Shown here: positions 46,515-58,170 of the stretch, piece after piece
Layout of the letters: every line of letters begins with the position of its first letter
How positions within the stretch are numbered: the first letter of the stretch is position 1
DNA from: Augochlora pura
Lineage: Eukaryota; Arthropoda; Insecta; Hymenoptera; Halictidae
Assembly (NCBI RefSeq): GCF_028453695.1
Contig: NC_135777.1
Coordinates: 9,599,714-9,663,713 of the forward strand
DNA: 64,000 bases
Direction of reading: 5' to 3'
Made by a program: the position numbers and the translations under genes
Notes under the pieces: generated by a model
What the model saw: only the letters and a program-made list of their open reading frames with translations
Told to the model about the DNA's origin: nothing
The model's database searches: none

Positions 46515-47102
46515 TTAACACGTTCGTCGCCCAGCGCGAATCGCTCGAGTTTCTTACCGGATCCAAATTCGGTAGTTTGATCGCATAGGATAACGTTATA
46601 TTTGATACATTAAATATGAATTAATATATAACAAATATAATAATATATACATTATTTGTATTTTTATTTTGTATATTTTACATTTGCCGGTGTTTGTTCC
46701 ATTAAATTCCTGTGCTGTAAATGGGATTTTCATAAATTAACCCTCTTAGTGCCGGAGGCCGATATATCGGCCCGTGCTACTGGCGAAAAGTGCCTTATAC
46801 CTTTGTTATTTATGTAGATTCCAATGTACATATATAAAATATTGGCGTCACTGTTTCATTCTAAATTTCGTCCTCAATACACGGCTTTTTAAATTATGTA
46901 GATATTGCTTTTCGTTTGGTTTTTATGAGCCTTTTTTCAAACCTTAGTAAAACCGTGAAATTTGACTTTTTCGCCCGGCACTAAGAGGGTTAAATAAGTA
47001 AAATCTTGAATAAGAAGAGCGTCACCCATATGTGGGTGACGGGGCCCCCACAGAAGCATACCCGTCACTCAGACATGGGCGACGCGACGACGAACGTGTT
47101 AA
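46515..47102. mobile_element. TTAA-flanked element (ACACGTTCGTCGCCCA family) inside the mariner
   Basis: Left TTAACACGTTCGTCGCCCA mirrors TGGGCGACG...CGAACGTGTTAA on the right. CACCCATATGTGGGTG is a perfect palindrome near the right end (about 47025-47040). The element contains another TTAA element, 46737-46993. Confidence 0.8.
46737..46993. mobile_element. TTAA-flanked element (CCCTCTTAGTGCCGG family), nested
   Basis: TTAACCCTCTTAGTGCCGG and CCGGCACTAAGAGGGTTAA form a nearly perfect inverted repeat. GGCCGATATATCGGCC follows the left end. The near-perfect ends suggest it is one of the youngest insertions here. Confidence 0.88.
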
Positions 47103-47432
47103 ACGTTTTGAAACTGTTGGCGCATCTACTCGTAACACTTTTCCAAACTCTGCTGGCGTCTGACATGGGTTTTCATCAAGCAATTCCTCTAATTCTTCGT
47201 CTTTAAACTTTGTCGGTGCGCCAGATCGTCCCTTATCCTCAAGTTCAAAATCATTATTTTTGAAGCGTCGTAACCAGTCTCTGCATGTCGTATCCGACAG
47301 AGCATTGTCGCCGTAAGTCTCAACAAGAATTCTGTGTGCTTCAGATGCAGATTTCTTTTGAATAAAGTAGTGCAATATAATTCTCTGCGAAAACACTTTA
47401 TTCGGCACAAAAGTAGACATCTTCGGAACCAA

Positions 47433-48499
47433 TAAACAAATACGTGGTCGACACTATAGTGAACAATCATACACTGAAATTTAAGGTTACGTACAGTAAT
47501 TTCATGCCGATGAGTCGCCGTTAGAAATTCCATGCACGGAGTACTACTAATGCTATCTTTTGAGAAACAGCGAGAACTTATTCAAGAACCTAATGCAAAT
47601 ATAAGATTATATAAGCCTATAAAATCGAGTTATTGTGAAACAAGGCGGTACACAGGACACCGCACATTGGGCGAAATTCAAGAAATCAACTCCCAAATTC
47701 GAGCCACTTAATTCTTTGTACTCGAGGGCTCCGGAGCGGAGCCTTCGATTAAAAAATTCAGTTAGGGTTACAGTTAGGGTTTCAGTTGAGTTAGCAGAGT
47801 TAGGGTGGTAGAGTCGGTTACCGTGAAGGTGATCAATTGATCGTAGCTAGGGCAAACAAAGAAACAAACTGTACATGAGTAAATATACTTAATTTAAAGA
47901 ATTGCAGCTTAAATCTCGTTAATTTATAAATTCTTAATGTCTTGCATATAACTGGGTATCTTCTTAACAATGGCTTCCTACAATAGTATATTCCGATTCA
48001 AATGAAATCTCGTCGCTTAACAATTATATATAACAAAAATCCGTGAAAAAATCGATCAATGTCTAAAATAATTGTATTTTCGAAGTGTGTCATATTTTTG
48101 TCGCAGAGTGTACACATAGCTAACAGAATTGCGAATGCATTCTCTTGGAATGGAATCGATGTTGAAGCAAAAAGTTTTTCATGAAAATAACAACAAAATT
48201 ATAATAAAATAACGTGAAATAACTGAAAAATAATAATACTTTAGATATACAAATATTTTATATAAAAAGCGTATTTTTAGTAGACGTGTTTCTAGCAGAG
48301 TTTATACAGAAGCGGAGCAATACGCCAGAATTTTTTACAGTGATAATGATTCTGTTAATAATAGATTTACAGAGTACTAAAAGCAATCGTTTTATATTGG
48401 TATATGAAAATAACGATTTATTCTGATCTTGAACGAGTGTTATTCTATTATTTGCCGGAAGTAACATGTATATTGAATAAATAAGTCATAAATGTATTT
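47433..48499. other. Non-coding DNA
   Basis: A short GTTAGGG-containing stretch lies at 47763-47810. Otherwise the DNA is AT-rich with no gene. Confidence 0.35.
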
Positions 48500-48712
48500 T
48501 TAACCACTTATATGCGTCGATATATTTTTAAGATAAACTTTATTATGCTTTTTATCGATGACGCTGGGTGTAGATTATTTTACAGTTGTTCTAGAATTAT
48601 TTATTTCATTAGCATTTCAACCTAGATCGTAGGAGAAGCATTTTTGTTGCAAGATATAAAATTGCCGTTTCCTTGTGACGTCTATACACGTCATACGCAG
48701 CTAATAGGTTAA
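48500..48712. mobile_element. TTAA-flanked element (CCACTTATATGCGTCG family)
   Basis: The left end TTAACCACTTATATGCGTCG is a degenerate inverse of the right end CATACGCAGCTAATAGGTTAA-type sequence. TGACGT and ACGTCA flank CTATAC as a hairpin near the right end. Confidence 0.65.
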
Positions 48713-49446
48713 AATCTGAATAATAGTACATTATCAAATCAGTGCCCCGTCATTTTGACGGATTCCGTAAATTTAGTATTAATACAGTTGTATTTGTATG
48801 TTGCACGATAGGACTCTTCGTAAACGCTTTGTAAACGAAGAGTAGCACTCGCGTAAGCCGGAAGAATAATGTTCGAAAAGAATCATTTGACAGCTCGAAG
48901 TTCGATCGGTTCATTGCTTCCGCCTAACCCGTGGCGCCGGAAATATAGCTTCGAAGTGCTGTCCTGTTCCGGCGAGTTACGCGAGCTTTTCATTGTCAAT
49001 ACAATTTGTGTCGCGCTTTGTCGCGAAAGAAGGATCGCAGACAATTTCGGAGGACACAATGGGTTGGTAGTTAACTCGCGGCAACACGAGTACACGCGGT
49101 GCGGCGCGGCGTGGCGCGGCGCGCGGCCGCCGTGACGCGAGAAACGCCGAGGAAAAGAATTGAAATGAACGGGTAGGCAGTCTTCGTTCGGGGGCAAATG
49201 GGCTTTTTTCCGAATGGACGTTTTAGAAAGTTCGCTGCTCGGCGGCATTGTTTGGCCGACGCTGGCGAAACCGAGGGAGGGGGCGAGTCGGTCGATGCTT
49301 TGATTAACTGGCGCCACGAGGCGAAGTCCTCCCGCGATTGTTTGCTACTCTTGCCGTTCTAGCTCCTCTTTGTTCCTCCACGGTCTTCCGTTTTTCTTCG
49401 CCGTGCTGTTCTGTCTCGTGCCAGTCGTCGCTTCCGGTGCCGCCTG
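48713..49446. other. GC-rich island up to the gap
   Basis: It is very CpG-rich (for example 49090-49140), with overlapping frames on both strands. No gene is recognised. It could be a CpG-rich promoter, which cannot be told from sequence alone. Confidence 0.35.
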
Positions 49447-49546
49447 NNNNNNNNNNNNNNNNNNNNNNNNNNNNNNNNNNNNNNNNNNNNNNNNNNNNNN
49501 NNNNNNNNNNNNNNNNNNNNNNNNNNNNNNNNNNNNNNNNNNNNNN
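49447..49546. other. Assembly gap (100 N)
   Basis: A run of exactly 100 N. Confidence 1.
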
Positions 49547-49665
49547 TTTTTCGCAAATAACTCGGGAACGAGGCCGCGTAGAAAATTTTCGCAAAGGAGA
49601 AAGATACTCGAAATCGACCGAAGAATCTCTCTCCGAGGTGTATCCGGAATTCTGAGTTTCATCCT
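49547..49665 (+). repeat. Diverged member of the AATAACTCGTTAACAAAG dispersed family
   Basis: AATAACTCGGGAACGAGGCC, TTTTCGCAAAGGAGAAAG and a following TCCGGAATT match the family in order. It directly abuts the gap. Confidence 0.5.
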
Positions 49666-52135
49666 GTGCACGATATCTCTGCCGATTTCGTCCACTTTGC
49701 GCCGGCAAGTTGACCAGATCCTTCAATTAAGTTCGCCGTGGAAAGCAAGCGAAACTACTTTTCGTACGCATGCACTCCATTTGTAAGCCGCGCTCGCCTT
49801 TGGCCCGTGAGTTGAAATCCATTTAGGGCTGCCACGTTCTTGGAAAGCTATTGATTAGTTCTCAGGATTCTCTGTAAACGGTGCTAGGCGTGTTGGCCGT
49901 GCGAACGCCGTACGCCGTTCGAGTCTTGCCAGGTTGTGTGAGTGATCGAATCAGAGATGGGTTATTAAGAGTCGACCTATAAATACTTTAGGCCACTAGT
50001 CTTCCGTCGGAGCGTTCTGATTAGTGAAAGCGGCGTACGCTTCCGGACAAAAGCATTCGTCTCGCGCATCTTCTTCGGCGTCGCATAAATTAATTATCCC
50101 GTAATTGCGATTTCTTGCGGATTAGGGTGCGACGTCCCTGTCGATTTTTATCCGGTGGACTGGAAACTGTGATCTTTTTTTTTTTAATTCGATAAGGAAA
50201 TTAACTGATGCAGCATAGTGGTTCGGCCAGGCTTATTTTATTTTTCGTATAATGACACCCCCGAAAAAGAATTGACAAAGTTCGTGTATCTTGTCAAATC
50301 TGGTCATTTTCAGTGTGACAAATACGACTCTATATTCAAAAATTTGTCAGAGTTGTGACGGCGAATCAAACTTGAAATCCAAGAACACTTCCTTACGGCC
50401 GTGGTTACAAGCTTTTTATATTATAAAAAAATTATAATAAAATATAATTTAAGAAAAATGACGTCATCCTGCGACGATTTTTCGCGGACTTATCGTCAGT
50501 CAAAGACCAAGTTTTATCGAATTTCTATCCAAAAGTTATTCAAATTTCCAGAATCGATCCACTTATAAGAATATATAAATGCGCTACGTACGATGCCTCT
50601 TTAAATCGCATGAGTCTTATATGTTGAATATTTTGGAAGTTGCAGGAGGTGCACGATTCTCGCGAACCACCCTGTATAAATGCCATGAACCTCGCAGACA
50701 ATCGCACAATAGACCTTATTTTCCGAAGCGGAACGCTAATATCGAGGAAACTGCCCCGGTATTATGCATTTATTTGCGTTCCCTCCAATCTTTCTTTCGT
50801 TGAATAGAAATCCCATATTTCCTGCTTATTCCTTTGCCAATATTTCCAATTTCATTAGGACCGTCTATTCCCAAGGCCGGTGTAACCAAGCAAAAATAAA
50901 GGAACTGTTTCCCATGTATTTTCTCTTTCTTCGGTATTGCGAATCCGTGATCAGGGAAATTCTGTCCGGTCTCTCTCCCTCCCTCTCTCTCTCCCTCTCC
51001 TTCTCTCACTGTCCACCTCTCTCTTTTTCTCTCCGTATCTCGCTCTTTCTCTCTCTTTTTCTCTCTTTTCTCGTTCCTTTTTTTATTCCGTTTCCAACCT
51101 CCGGCACTGTGATTGTTTCATTTACTCGCGCCTTAGAAGCCCTGTTTCCCTAAATAAACCGAAACAAGCCAGGAGAAAACACAGGAGCCGACGCCAGTAA
51201 ATTCCTCCAGGAGTGCCGTTCGCAAAATTAAATTCAACGGAAGGTTATACTGATATCAAACCAATCCGGCCAACTGTTTCTAACTTATAACGCAGACCGC
51301 GAGCCGGCGGACGCCCGCGCTTCGCCGTTTCTTTTTAAATCGTTCGGACTCCGTCGGACGAACGGCGTTCGCGTAAACAACAATAACAGCAGCTGTTAAA
51401 CGATCGGCAATAGTTCAGGACTTCGTCGAAAATATCTTCCGCGCGAGCGTTGCGATTTCTTCGATTTTTCAGTTGCGAAACAGCGGAACTACTTCGATAA
51501 AGTATCTTTTTTCTCCGAGTCATTGTCTCTTTATATTGTAAAAATATTATTTTGAATAGTTTAGTTTCTTTGTATAGCTTGATAAATGTCGTAACAATGA
51601 CTTAAAGAAAACATTTTTTAGCGAAATATTTTTTATATTAATTTTATATTAAGACTATTGTTTTAATATGAAATATATTTTATTAGAAAGCAATTTCATA
51701 GATAATATTTTCTTATTTGTGTCGAATTGTTTAAGTTCATTTCTTTAAACTAAATCTACTGTGATTACGTTTTCATGTTAAGTAGTTTATGTTTGGTAAT
51801 ACTGCGGTGAAATGTAATTTATTTACCGCATCTTTTATATTACCGTACTGTGAGTACGATGATTGAATATTCTTTTAACATCTGTAATATTGCCTCCATC
51901 AAACTTGAATTATTACTATACGTTTAATGACTCTCAAGTCAACGTCGAAGGCTATCGTAGGAGACTGTCAGTAAGATGGCGAAACTATTACTCGTTTCAG
52001 AAAGTTTGATTAGACTATCCGTGTATATAATGTGTACAAGGTAACACAAAGGTCTCAATTTAAACTTGGCTCGCCTGTTCGATGTATGAGAATAAGATTA
52101 TTTTGTATGTATGACAGCGTTTTAGAAATGTTTTC
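49666..52135. other. Non-coding DNA with a CT-rich tract
   Basis: A pyrimidine tract lies at 50970-51090. GC-richer DNA runs to 50110 and again at 51270-51440. The rest is AT-rich. No gene is recognised. Confidence 0.35.
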
Positions 52136-52139
52136 ATAA

Positions 52140-52750
52140 AGTCGCGAAATGGTATATATTCTCTGTAAAATTGCGTATATTTTCCATAAAATTTTATATA
52201 TACTGTTGGAATTTCAACGATGACTACCGATGGAAAACAGACCCAGCGAACTGTTTTATGGCCCTTTATGAGGGTGAGCCGTTGGCGACGAAGGCCCGCG
52301 GATTATTCAGTTCAAAAGCAGAAACCGGACCGTGAGGTTGCCACCACGGATTACCACTACCACTGTATATATTTTTCTCTGTATATGTAGTTCTGTTATA
52401 CATCACTTATTCTACTGGATACGCGAAAGTTCTGAAGTATTAAATTGAATTAAAAATAAAGTGTATTAAAGTTTTAATTCAAAATCTTTCAACATATACT
52501 GTAAAATTGCATATATTTTCCATAAAATTTTATATATATTTTCTGTAAAATTGCATATATTTTCTATAAAATTGTATATATATTTTCTGTAAAATTTGAT
52601 ATATATATATATATATATATCAAATTATACAGAAAATATATATACAAAGTGATAGACAATTTTACAGAATATATATATTCTGTAAAATTGTCTATCACCA
52701 TATATATATATATATATTCTGTAAAATTGTCTATCACTTTCGTAAAATTG
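52140..52750. repeat. Tandem and inverted repeats of TCTGTAAAATTG
   Basis: TCTGTAAAATTGCATATATT-like units recur in both orientations. A perfect 50-bp palindrome lies at 52649-52698, next to a TTTGATATAT...ATATATCAAA palindrome at 52588-52626. Confidence 0.85.
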
Positions 52751-52956
52751 TATATTTATCGTTGATTAATTTCTTTTTCTTTGCAACTGATGCAGACAAC
52801 TTTTTGCCGCTTTTATGAAATTGTTTCTCCACTTTCACAACAAGATGTTTTCTAGTAAATAAATTGAACACATCCCAGCTGTCATTGAATGATTTTTGAA
52901 AATTAAAGTGCGCCAAAAGATCGCGAACTAATCGATTGGTTCATTTTTACGAAAAT

Positions 52957-53130
52957 TATAATTATTCCAAGTGCAAATACAATGAGAATTACTTGAAGAA
53001 TTATCCGCTACAGAATTCGTCAGCAATAGTAACAAAACCTCATCGAATGAAATGAGATGGACGATAAATAAAAAAGAAACAATTAAATAGATTGTACCCT
53101 GCCTCAAAAATTCATCTCTGAAGAGGTTAA
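52957..53130 (+). repeat. Dispersed repeat ending GAAGAGGTTAA, copy 2
   Basis: Partner of 33362-33530. Its terminal TTAA is the left TTAA of the next element. Confidence 0.75.
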
Positions 53131-53377
53131 CCCCTTGCCGTACTTTGACGAGTCTGACTCGTGATTGTGATTTCTAACAATAACCTGTTAAATAAGGATG
53201 TTATTTCGTCTTTTTACGTCAAAATAAAATTCTGTCTTTTTGCCACTAATATTTAAGTACTGAAATAATTGTAAGCACACTGTAAATATTAAATTCATTT
53301 CTCCTCCAAGAAATTATTCCAATCGAATATTATTTAATCATTGTAACTGCGAAGATAAAAGTACTGCAAGGGGTTAA
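53127..53377. mobile_element. TTAA-flanked element (CCCCTTGCCGTAC family)
   Basis: Left TTAACCCCTTGCCGTAC and right GTACTGCAAGGGGTTAA. GACGAGTCTGACTCGT lies near the left end. Confidence 0.88.
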
Positions 53378-54090
53378 AAACAATTAAGATCGCGTCGTCC
53401 GCGAGCATTGGGTTCAATCTCGATCGCATTCAGTGTCAGTTCCTGCGCTCCTCAGACTTACTCCATTCTCAGTTCACCACTATCGCCGAAATTAATTCCA
53501 GACTGTTGCTCCCGGCAGACTCCATCGAGGCATGGTATAACTTTGTACTCAAATGGGCCGTTCCATTATACTCGCGTGCATCGACAGTTAAATGAGCCAC
53601 GTTTCGGTGAAAGGTTGATCTCCCGTCGGCGGATAACGCGGTCACGTAGCCTCCCCCCAGCGAAAAAATATGAACGAAACCGCTGTCCTTTCCGCCTTTT
53701 GTCTTCCGCGAAATTAAGCCCGAGATAATCGAGCCGTTTGTTTGCACGCAACGTCGCGCTCCTTTTCCATTTCGTTACGGGGGGAATTGAGGAGAGCACG
53801 ACCGCCAAGAATTCCTCCCGAGTGTCCAGCGTTTCATGAATAATCGGCGCGGACAATATCTGCCGCGTATCGTTAACCAACGGAAATACGAAACCGTGGC
53901 GAAGGAATCGTAGTATTTCTATTTTAATCGTTTGCACCGAGATTTTAGCAGATTTGTTACAAATGCATCCAGGGAAATATTTTTATTGTAATATTATCTT
54001 TTTTAGTTATATTTACTTAAAGGTACTGTTCTTAAGAGAAAATTATTTCCTTTTTAGTTTTCGTTTAGTTTTCTTGCAATATAAATCAAA
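53378..54090. other. CpG-rich non-coding DNA
   Basis: Overlapping frames at 53408-53937 on both strands have no recognised protein. Confidence 0.35.
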
Positions 54091-54310
54091 TGCAAGACGA
54101 ATTTGAAATTATTCAATATAGTGAAAATGTGCAAATAGAGGAATCAGCAGATAACGAAGAGGAAAATATCCGGAATTTAATTTTTTAAGAAAACGGATGC
54201 ATGCCCTTTCAGATTCAGAAAATGATATAAAATTCAGCTGATCCCAAAGTGCTACTATTTTTCACGATACAGATAATATTTTAATCGTCACCAAGGAACT
54301 TATAAATTAC
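54091..54310 (+). pseudogene. Possible relic of an acidic transposase N-terminus
   Basis: In shifting frames it reads ESADNEEENIRN and later LSDSENDIKFS. Acidic, Ser-rich starts of this kind are seen in piggyBac-type transposases, but the match is short and no downstream domain follows. Confidence 0.25.
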
Positions 54311-54474
54311 CATATCATATTTTTGAAGGTATGACACTATTCCTTCAAAAATAAATTACTTATCTTACTTGGATACTCCTAATATGCGTCAAATTCACGC
54401 ATGCCGTAGAGATAGGTATATAAGAAATCTCCGTGAACCTAGTGTTAAGCTGACGCATAAATTCATAAATCGAG

Positions 54475-54840
54475 TTTCTTGACATAGCCAAACTGTTTTA
54501 ATCTATTTTTAATGCACGTATGCGATGCATTGAGCTTCTCTGCAATCTCGCGTATTGTGCTGTGACGATCTGAATCGACAATGGCCGCGATATGGGTCTC
54601 GTCAACTTCAACTGGACGGCCAGGTCGTTGCGCGATTTTTCAGTGAAAAATTACCAAAACGAAATTTAACAAACCAATATTGACACTGCTTTTCTTTCAA
54701 GGCTTCATTCCCATATAAGGAGCATAACCTCTTGTGTGCTTGCGATGCGTTCTTGCTTCTTGGAAAATCGTACGATAAAACGTGCCTGAAACTCGCGTCG
54801 TGTTCTTTCGTTTTTTAATTGGGATAAACGCTAAACTAAA
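54475..54840 (-). pseudogene. Mariner transposase N-terminal fragment
   Basis: On the minus strand it gives CQYWFVKFRFGNFS and, one frameshift later, RPGRPVEVDETHIAAIVDSD, TIREIAEKLNASHT and QFGYVKKLDL. This is a mariner HTH region with at least one stop and one frameshift. The catalytic domain is absent. Confidence 0.85.
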
Positions 54841-55965
54841 TAACTAATCGATACAATTTTCTTACTAAAATAAAGGCCGAAATCCAAACAATGAGAAAAC
54901 AATATAAGCTAAATAATTCGAACACCTTGATAAAACAAAAGAGCGTGCAAAGATTAATTATTGACGAAGTCCGCCATTACTTAATTATCAAACCCAATAT
55001 ACCACTAATTACTATTAAATATTATTATTGTTATCATTCTGTCGAGTTTTTGTAGCGATAATTGTAAGGGCACTTGTCTCTCCGACACCACATAATTAAA
55101 TAAATAAACAAACGTAACAGAGTTTCACTCTCGGCGCACGCTTCGTTTTATTCGGCGATCGAATGGAGACGTTCGAGTCATCGTTTGTGGTTGATCGGAG
55201 TCGATTACCGGCTGGACAAACTGGCTCGCGGCGACCGAGAGAGAGAGAGAGAGAGGGGGGGGGGGCATCTTCTGTAGACATTCCTGCGCCATTGAAGAAA
55301 TCCGATACCGCAAAGTGCCCGTATTTATCTGTCGCCGGAAATATGTTCGCGGGTGACATGGAAGCCGTTCATTGTCCCCCGCGGAAGTCGTTCGCCGCCG
55401 ATTCGCGGCGATAACGTTTTCTATCGCGGCACAGGAATGACAGCAGCGAATTTCGCCGGCGAGCGGCGCGGCGCGGTAGACCGGGCGAATTCCCCGTCTA
55501 AGCCGATTTCCCTCTCGGAACTTTCCGGAACAGTTTGCTCCACATCGGGTTACTTTGTGTACTTCGAATCTGAGGGACGGGTTATATTTCTCTTTGACTC
55601 CGCGATTCTGATGGCTCGGGCGTGGTCGATGGGAATTGTGCCGATTGTCGTTCTGTTTGCCGGCAACTGTATGGAGAACTATTATATAGTTTCCACGCTG
55701 TCGCCGGCTACGAGATATTGCTCACTGTTTAAAGGAGCACCCGGCGAACTGTGCTCCCGCAGTGCTGCTATTCGGTCACGCCAAATTACGCGTTTTACCG
55801 TCTCAATGGTAATTCCGGATCCATTGTTACCGAACATAGTATTGTGTGATCTTCGAACGGTTTGCTGGGTTTTGCTTCGTCGATGTCTTTCTAGTTTCTT
55901 GCTTTTTTTTTTTACTGTCGTCGTTGTGGTTGTTTCAGAAAAACGTTCGCAAATGTTGTCGCTAT
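54841..55965. other. CpG-rich non-coding DNA with a short GA tract
   Basis: (GA)n and a G-run lie at 55238-55265. A 241-codon frame at 55353-56078 (+) has no domain, and its end is formed by the TTAA element. Confidence 0.35.
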
Positions 55966-56177
55966 TTAACCTCTTGCCGTATTATTTTCTTCATAGTTGG
56001 AAGATTGAGCACTTTGTCTACTGCAATGATTTCTTGAAAGGAAAAGGAAACATATTTATTGCGTTTGTCTACATTTAATTAAATGGTTAAATATCGATGA
56101 CAAGATTTATACTTAACAAGATATTAATAAAAATCTCTGCGACGAGTCAGACTCGTCAAATTACGGCAAGGGGTTAA
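55966..56177. mobile_element. TTAA-flanked element (CCCCTTGCCGTAC family), reverse
   Basis: Left TTAACCTCTTGCCGTA and right TTACGGCAAGGGGTTAA. GACGAGTCAGACTCGTC is near the right end. Confidence 0.85.
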
Positions 56178-56243
56178 CCTATTAAGCACGGCTGGATTTT
56201 ACGCGAATGAAATTTTTCATAACAAAATTACCATTTTTCTTAA
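56174..56243. mobile_element. Solitary TTAA-element end between two elements
   Basis: TTAACCTATTAAGCACGG starts at the right TTAA of the previous element. Only about 70 bp separate it from the next TTAA element. Confidence 0.35.
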
Positions 56244-56543
56244 CCCTTTGGCTACGGCAGACTTTGGCACGGCCGTAGTTTTTCGTTAGACATGCATTTC
56301 TGAGGAAGTATATTAAAATATTTAAAATATTGAATTCTGTTACATTAAACCAATATGACTTGAAGTGAAGAATAATATTAAGATTTTTTACAATATATAA
56401 CATAAATATTGCACAATATATAATTAATCAAATTTAATAATAAACGGGGTGGAAATTTGATCTTGACGCCTATTGGCGCCTACAGTACCGGGAAGCCAAC
56501 ATGTATCGGACGCCAATAGGCGCCAACAGTAGTGAAAGGGTTA
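56240..56543. mobile_element. TTAA-flanked element (CCCTTTGGCTACGGC family)
   Basis: Left TTAACCCTTTGGCTAC; right GTAGTGAAAGGGTTAG (last base changed). GACGCCTATTGGCGCC and a matching GACGCCAATAGGCGCC lie near the right end. Confidence 0.7.
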
Positions 56544-58005
56544 GTATACAATTGCTTTTATGTAGTTGTATTCAGTATTAGCTATATATATTCTTTTTTT
56601 AGAGTATTGTAAATATACATTTTCACTTTAATCGTTTACTTTAATAACTGACAATACAATTGAGTAAAAAACATCCACAAAAGCTACTATAACGGCGCGT
56701 CGTTCCTATGAGGTTAAATAGCCGTTACTCCGTTAAAAACTGTTACAAAATTACGGCATCTTCTATCAATTGAAGCTTGCAATCTTTGCTTTAGAATTAC
56801 ATATTCTAGATTTTTGGGAATTTTGGAATCTTTGGATGAATTTTGGGCAATTCATGTAGCTTATTTTCAACTGGTTGAAATTACTAGGGAATTAACGATA
56901 TTTCTATTTAACGCATGTTGCAACTGATGAAAGTGATTTTTATTTTACATATAGATTTACAGTATAGTCGCGATAGAAATATAAACTAAGTTAGGAAAAT
57001 TTGAGAATTTTATTACACTGTCCTCTACTGATTAGAACCATTAAATGACATGACATTTATTACACAATATTAATTTTTATTGTGAACGAATGAAAGCGAC
57101 AGATTTGTTCTTAGCTGATTTTATGCAGTTGTGGAAAACATAAATAAATTAACACTAAAAGAACTGTATCACGTTTAGAGAAATTCGAAGATCTTGTTAA
57201 ATTATTTTAAACTCGTTAGAATAATTAAAAAGCGAAAGACATTTTCGACCAATATATGTTTCTTATAATTGAGATAGGTAGTCTTTATTTTGCATAACGC
57301 TCAGTAATTTATCATTTGTTTAATGGTATTGGAGCGATGATATAAAGCTGTTCAATTTCAAGACACAAAATGTACAATTAGAAGAAGTTGGAAAAGCAAC
57401 GTTCGCCACTTTTGATGAATCAGTGCCGGTATTCAACAGGTACCTCCTTGTACCTGCAATCTATCATCATCGCAGAAACTGCAAATACGTCTTTAAAGTT
57501 ATATGAGAAAGAGTTTCGATCGAATCGAAGAAAGGAATTCCGCGAAAAATATATATGGAAGAATGTACGTGGAAACGGAGAAACAGAGAAAAAATGGCAT
57601 CGCTTACGGGACGACCTAATATTTTAGGATGAATATGTAAAAGTGACCTCGGGGAAACGCCCCGCCAGAAATTTATGTGACAGCACCAGGCTCGCGAGTT
57701 CTAAGGTTAATAATTTTGAAAAATACTGGCGTGCTGCAATAACTTCGTTCATCGTCTATGACTTTATTTATCGCAGCTCTGAAAAAAAACATGATCTAGA
57801 ACCACTAAAAGAAAGTTTTATTATAATGCTTTATTGCAATACTATGAAGTTTTTAAAATGCAAGACAATTATTATAACACTTTTAAATACTTTCGAGCCC
57901 CAGCACAAGTTTGTAAAACGCAAGAAAGTTATTATAATCTTTAGACAGTTAGAAAACGATTAATGAAACTGATACAAGGAAGTCGGATAAAAATAGTTTT
58001 CTCCA
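56544..58005. other. AT-rich non-coding DNA
   Basis: No gene or named repeat is recognised. Confidence 0.3.
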
Positions 58006-58170
58006 ATCCCTTGCACTACGATTTATTTTACGGGTACATATATTGATTAGCACTTTTACATTTTTAATAACTTTTTGACTGTGTTTGTCTACTTTTAATA
58101 ACCACAACATATACTAGATTATATAAAAAATCACCACTACGAGTCTGACTCGTTAGTTCAAGTGGCTAAT
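58006..58170. mobile_element. Relic of a TTAA-type element with the ACGAGTCTGACTCGT palindrome
   Basis: ATCCCTTGCACTACGATTT and ACGAGTCTGACTCGT are present, but the flanking TTAAs are lost. It shares CCCTTGCACTACGA and TTGATTAGCACTT with the right end of 59195-59496. Confidence 0.55.

Larger units (their letters stand above)
46196..47420 (-). pseudogene. Mariner transposase remnant, internally deleted and split by a nested insertion
   Basis: On the minus strand from 47420: MSTFVPNKVFSQRIILHYF, then DNALSDTTCRDWLRRFKN and ENPCQTPAEFGKVLRVDAPT, the HTH region. The element is interrupted at TTAA 47099-47102. It resumes at 46514 with sequence that in another frame reads VILLHDNARPH (second catalytic Asp), then TYLETLKWEVLSHPPYSP and APSDYRLF (third Asp). 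The segment with the first catalytic Asp is missing, so an internal deletion preceded or followed the insertion. No terminal repeats were identified. Confidence 0.88.

Noticed and set aside
47763..47810. GTTAGGG-like words resembling telomere repeat
   Set aside because: There are only a few irregular copies, and the insect motif is normally TTAGG. They are too short and degenerate to call interstitial telomere.
55353..56078. 241-codon open frame on the plus strand
   Set aside because: It has no recognisable domain, sits in CpG-rich DNA where long chance frames are common, and its last third runs into a TTAA element.
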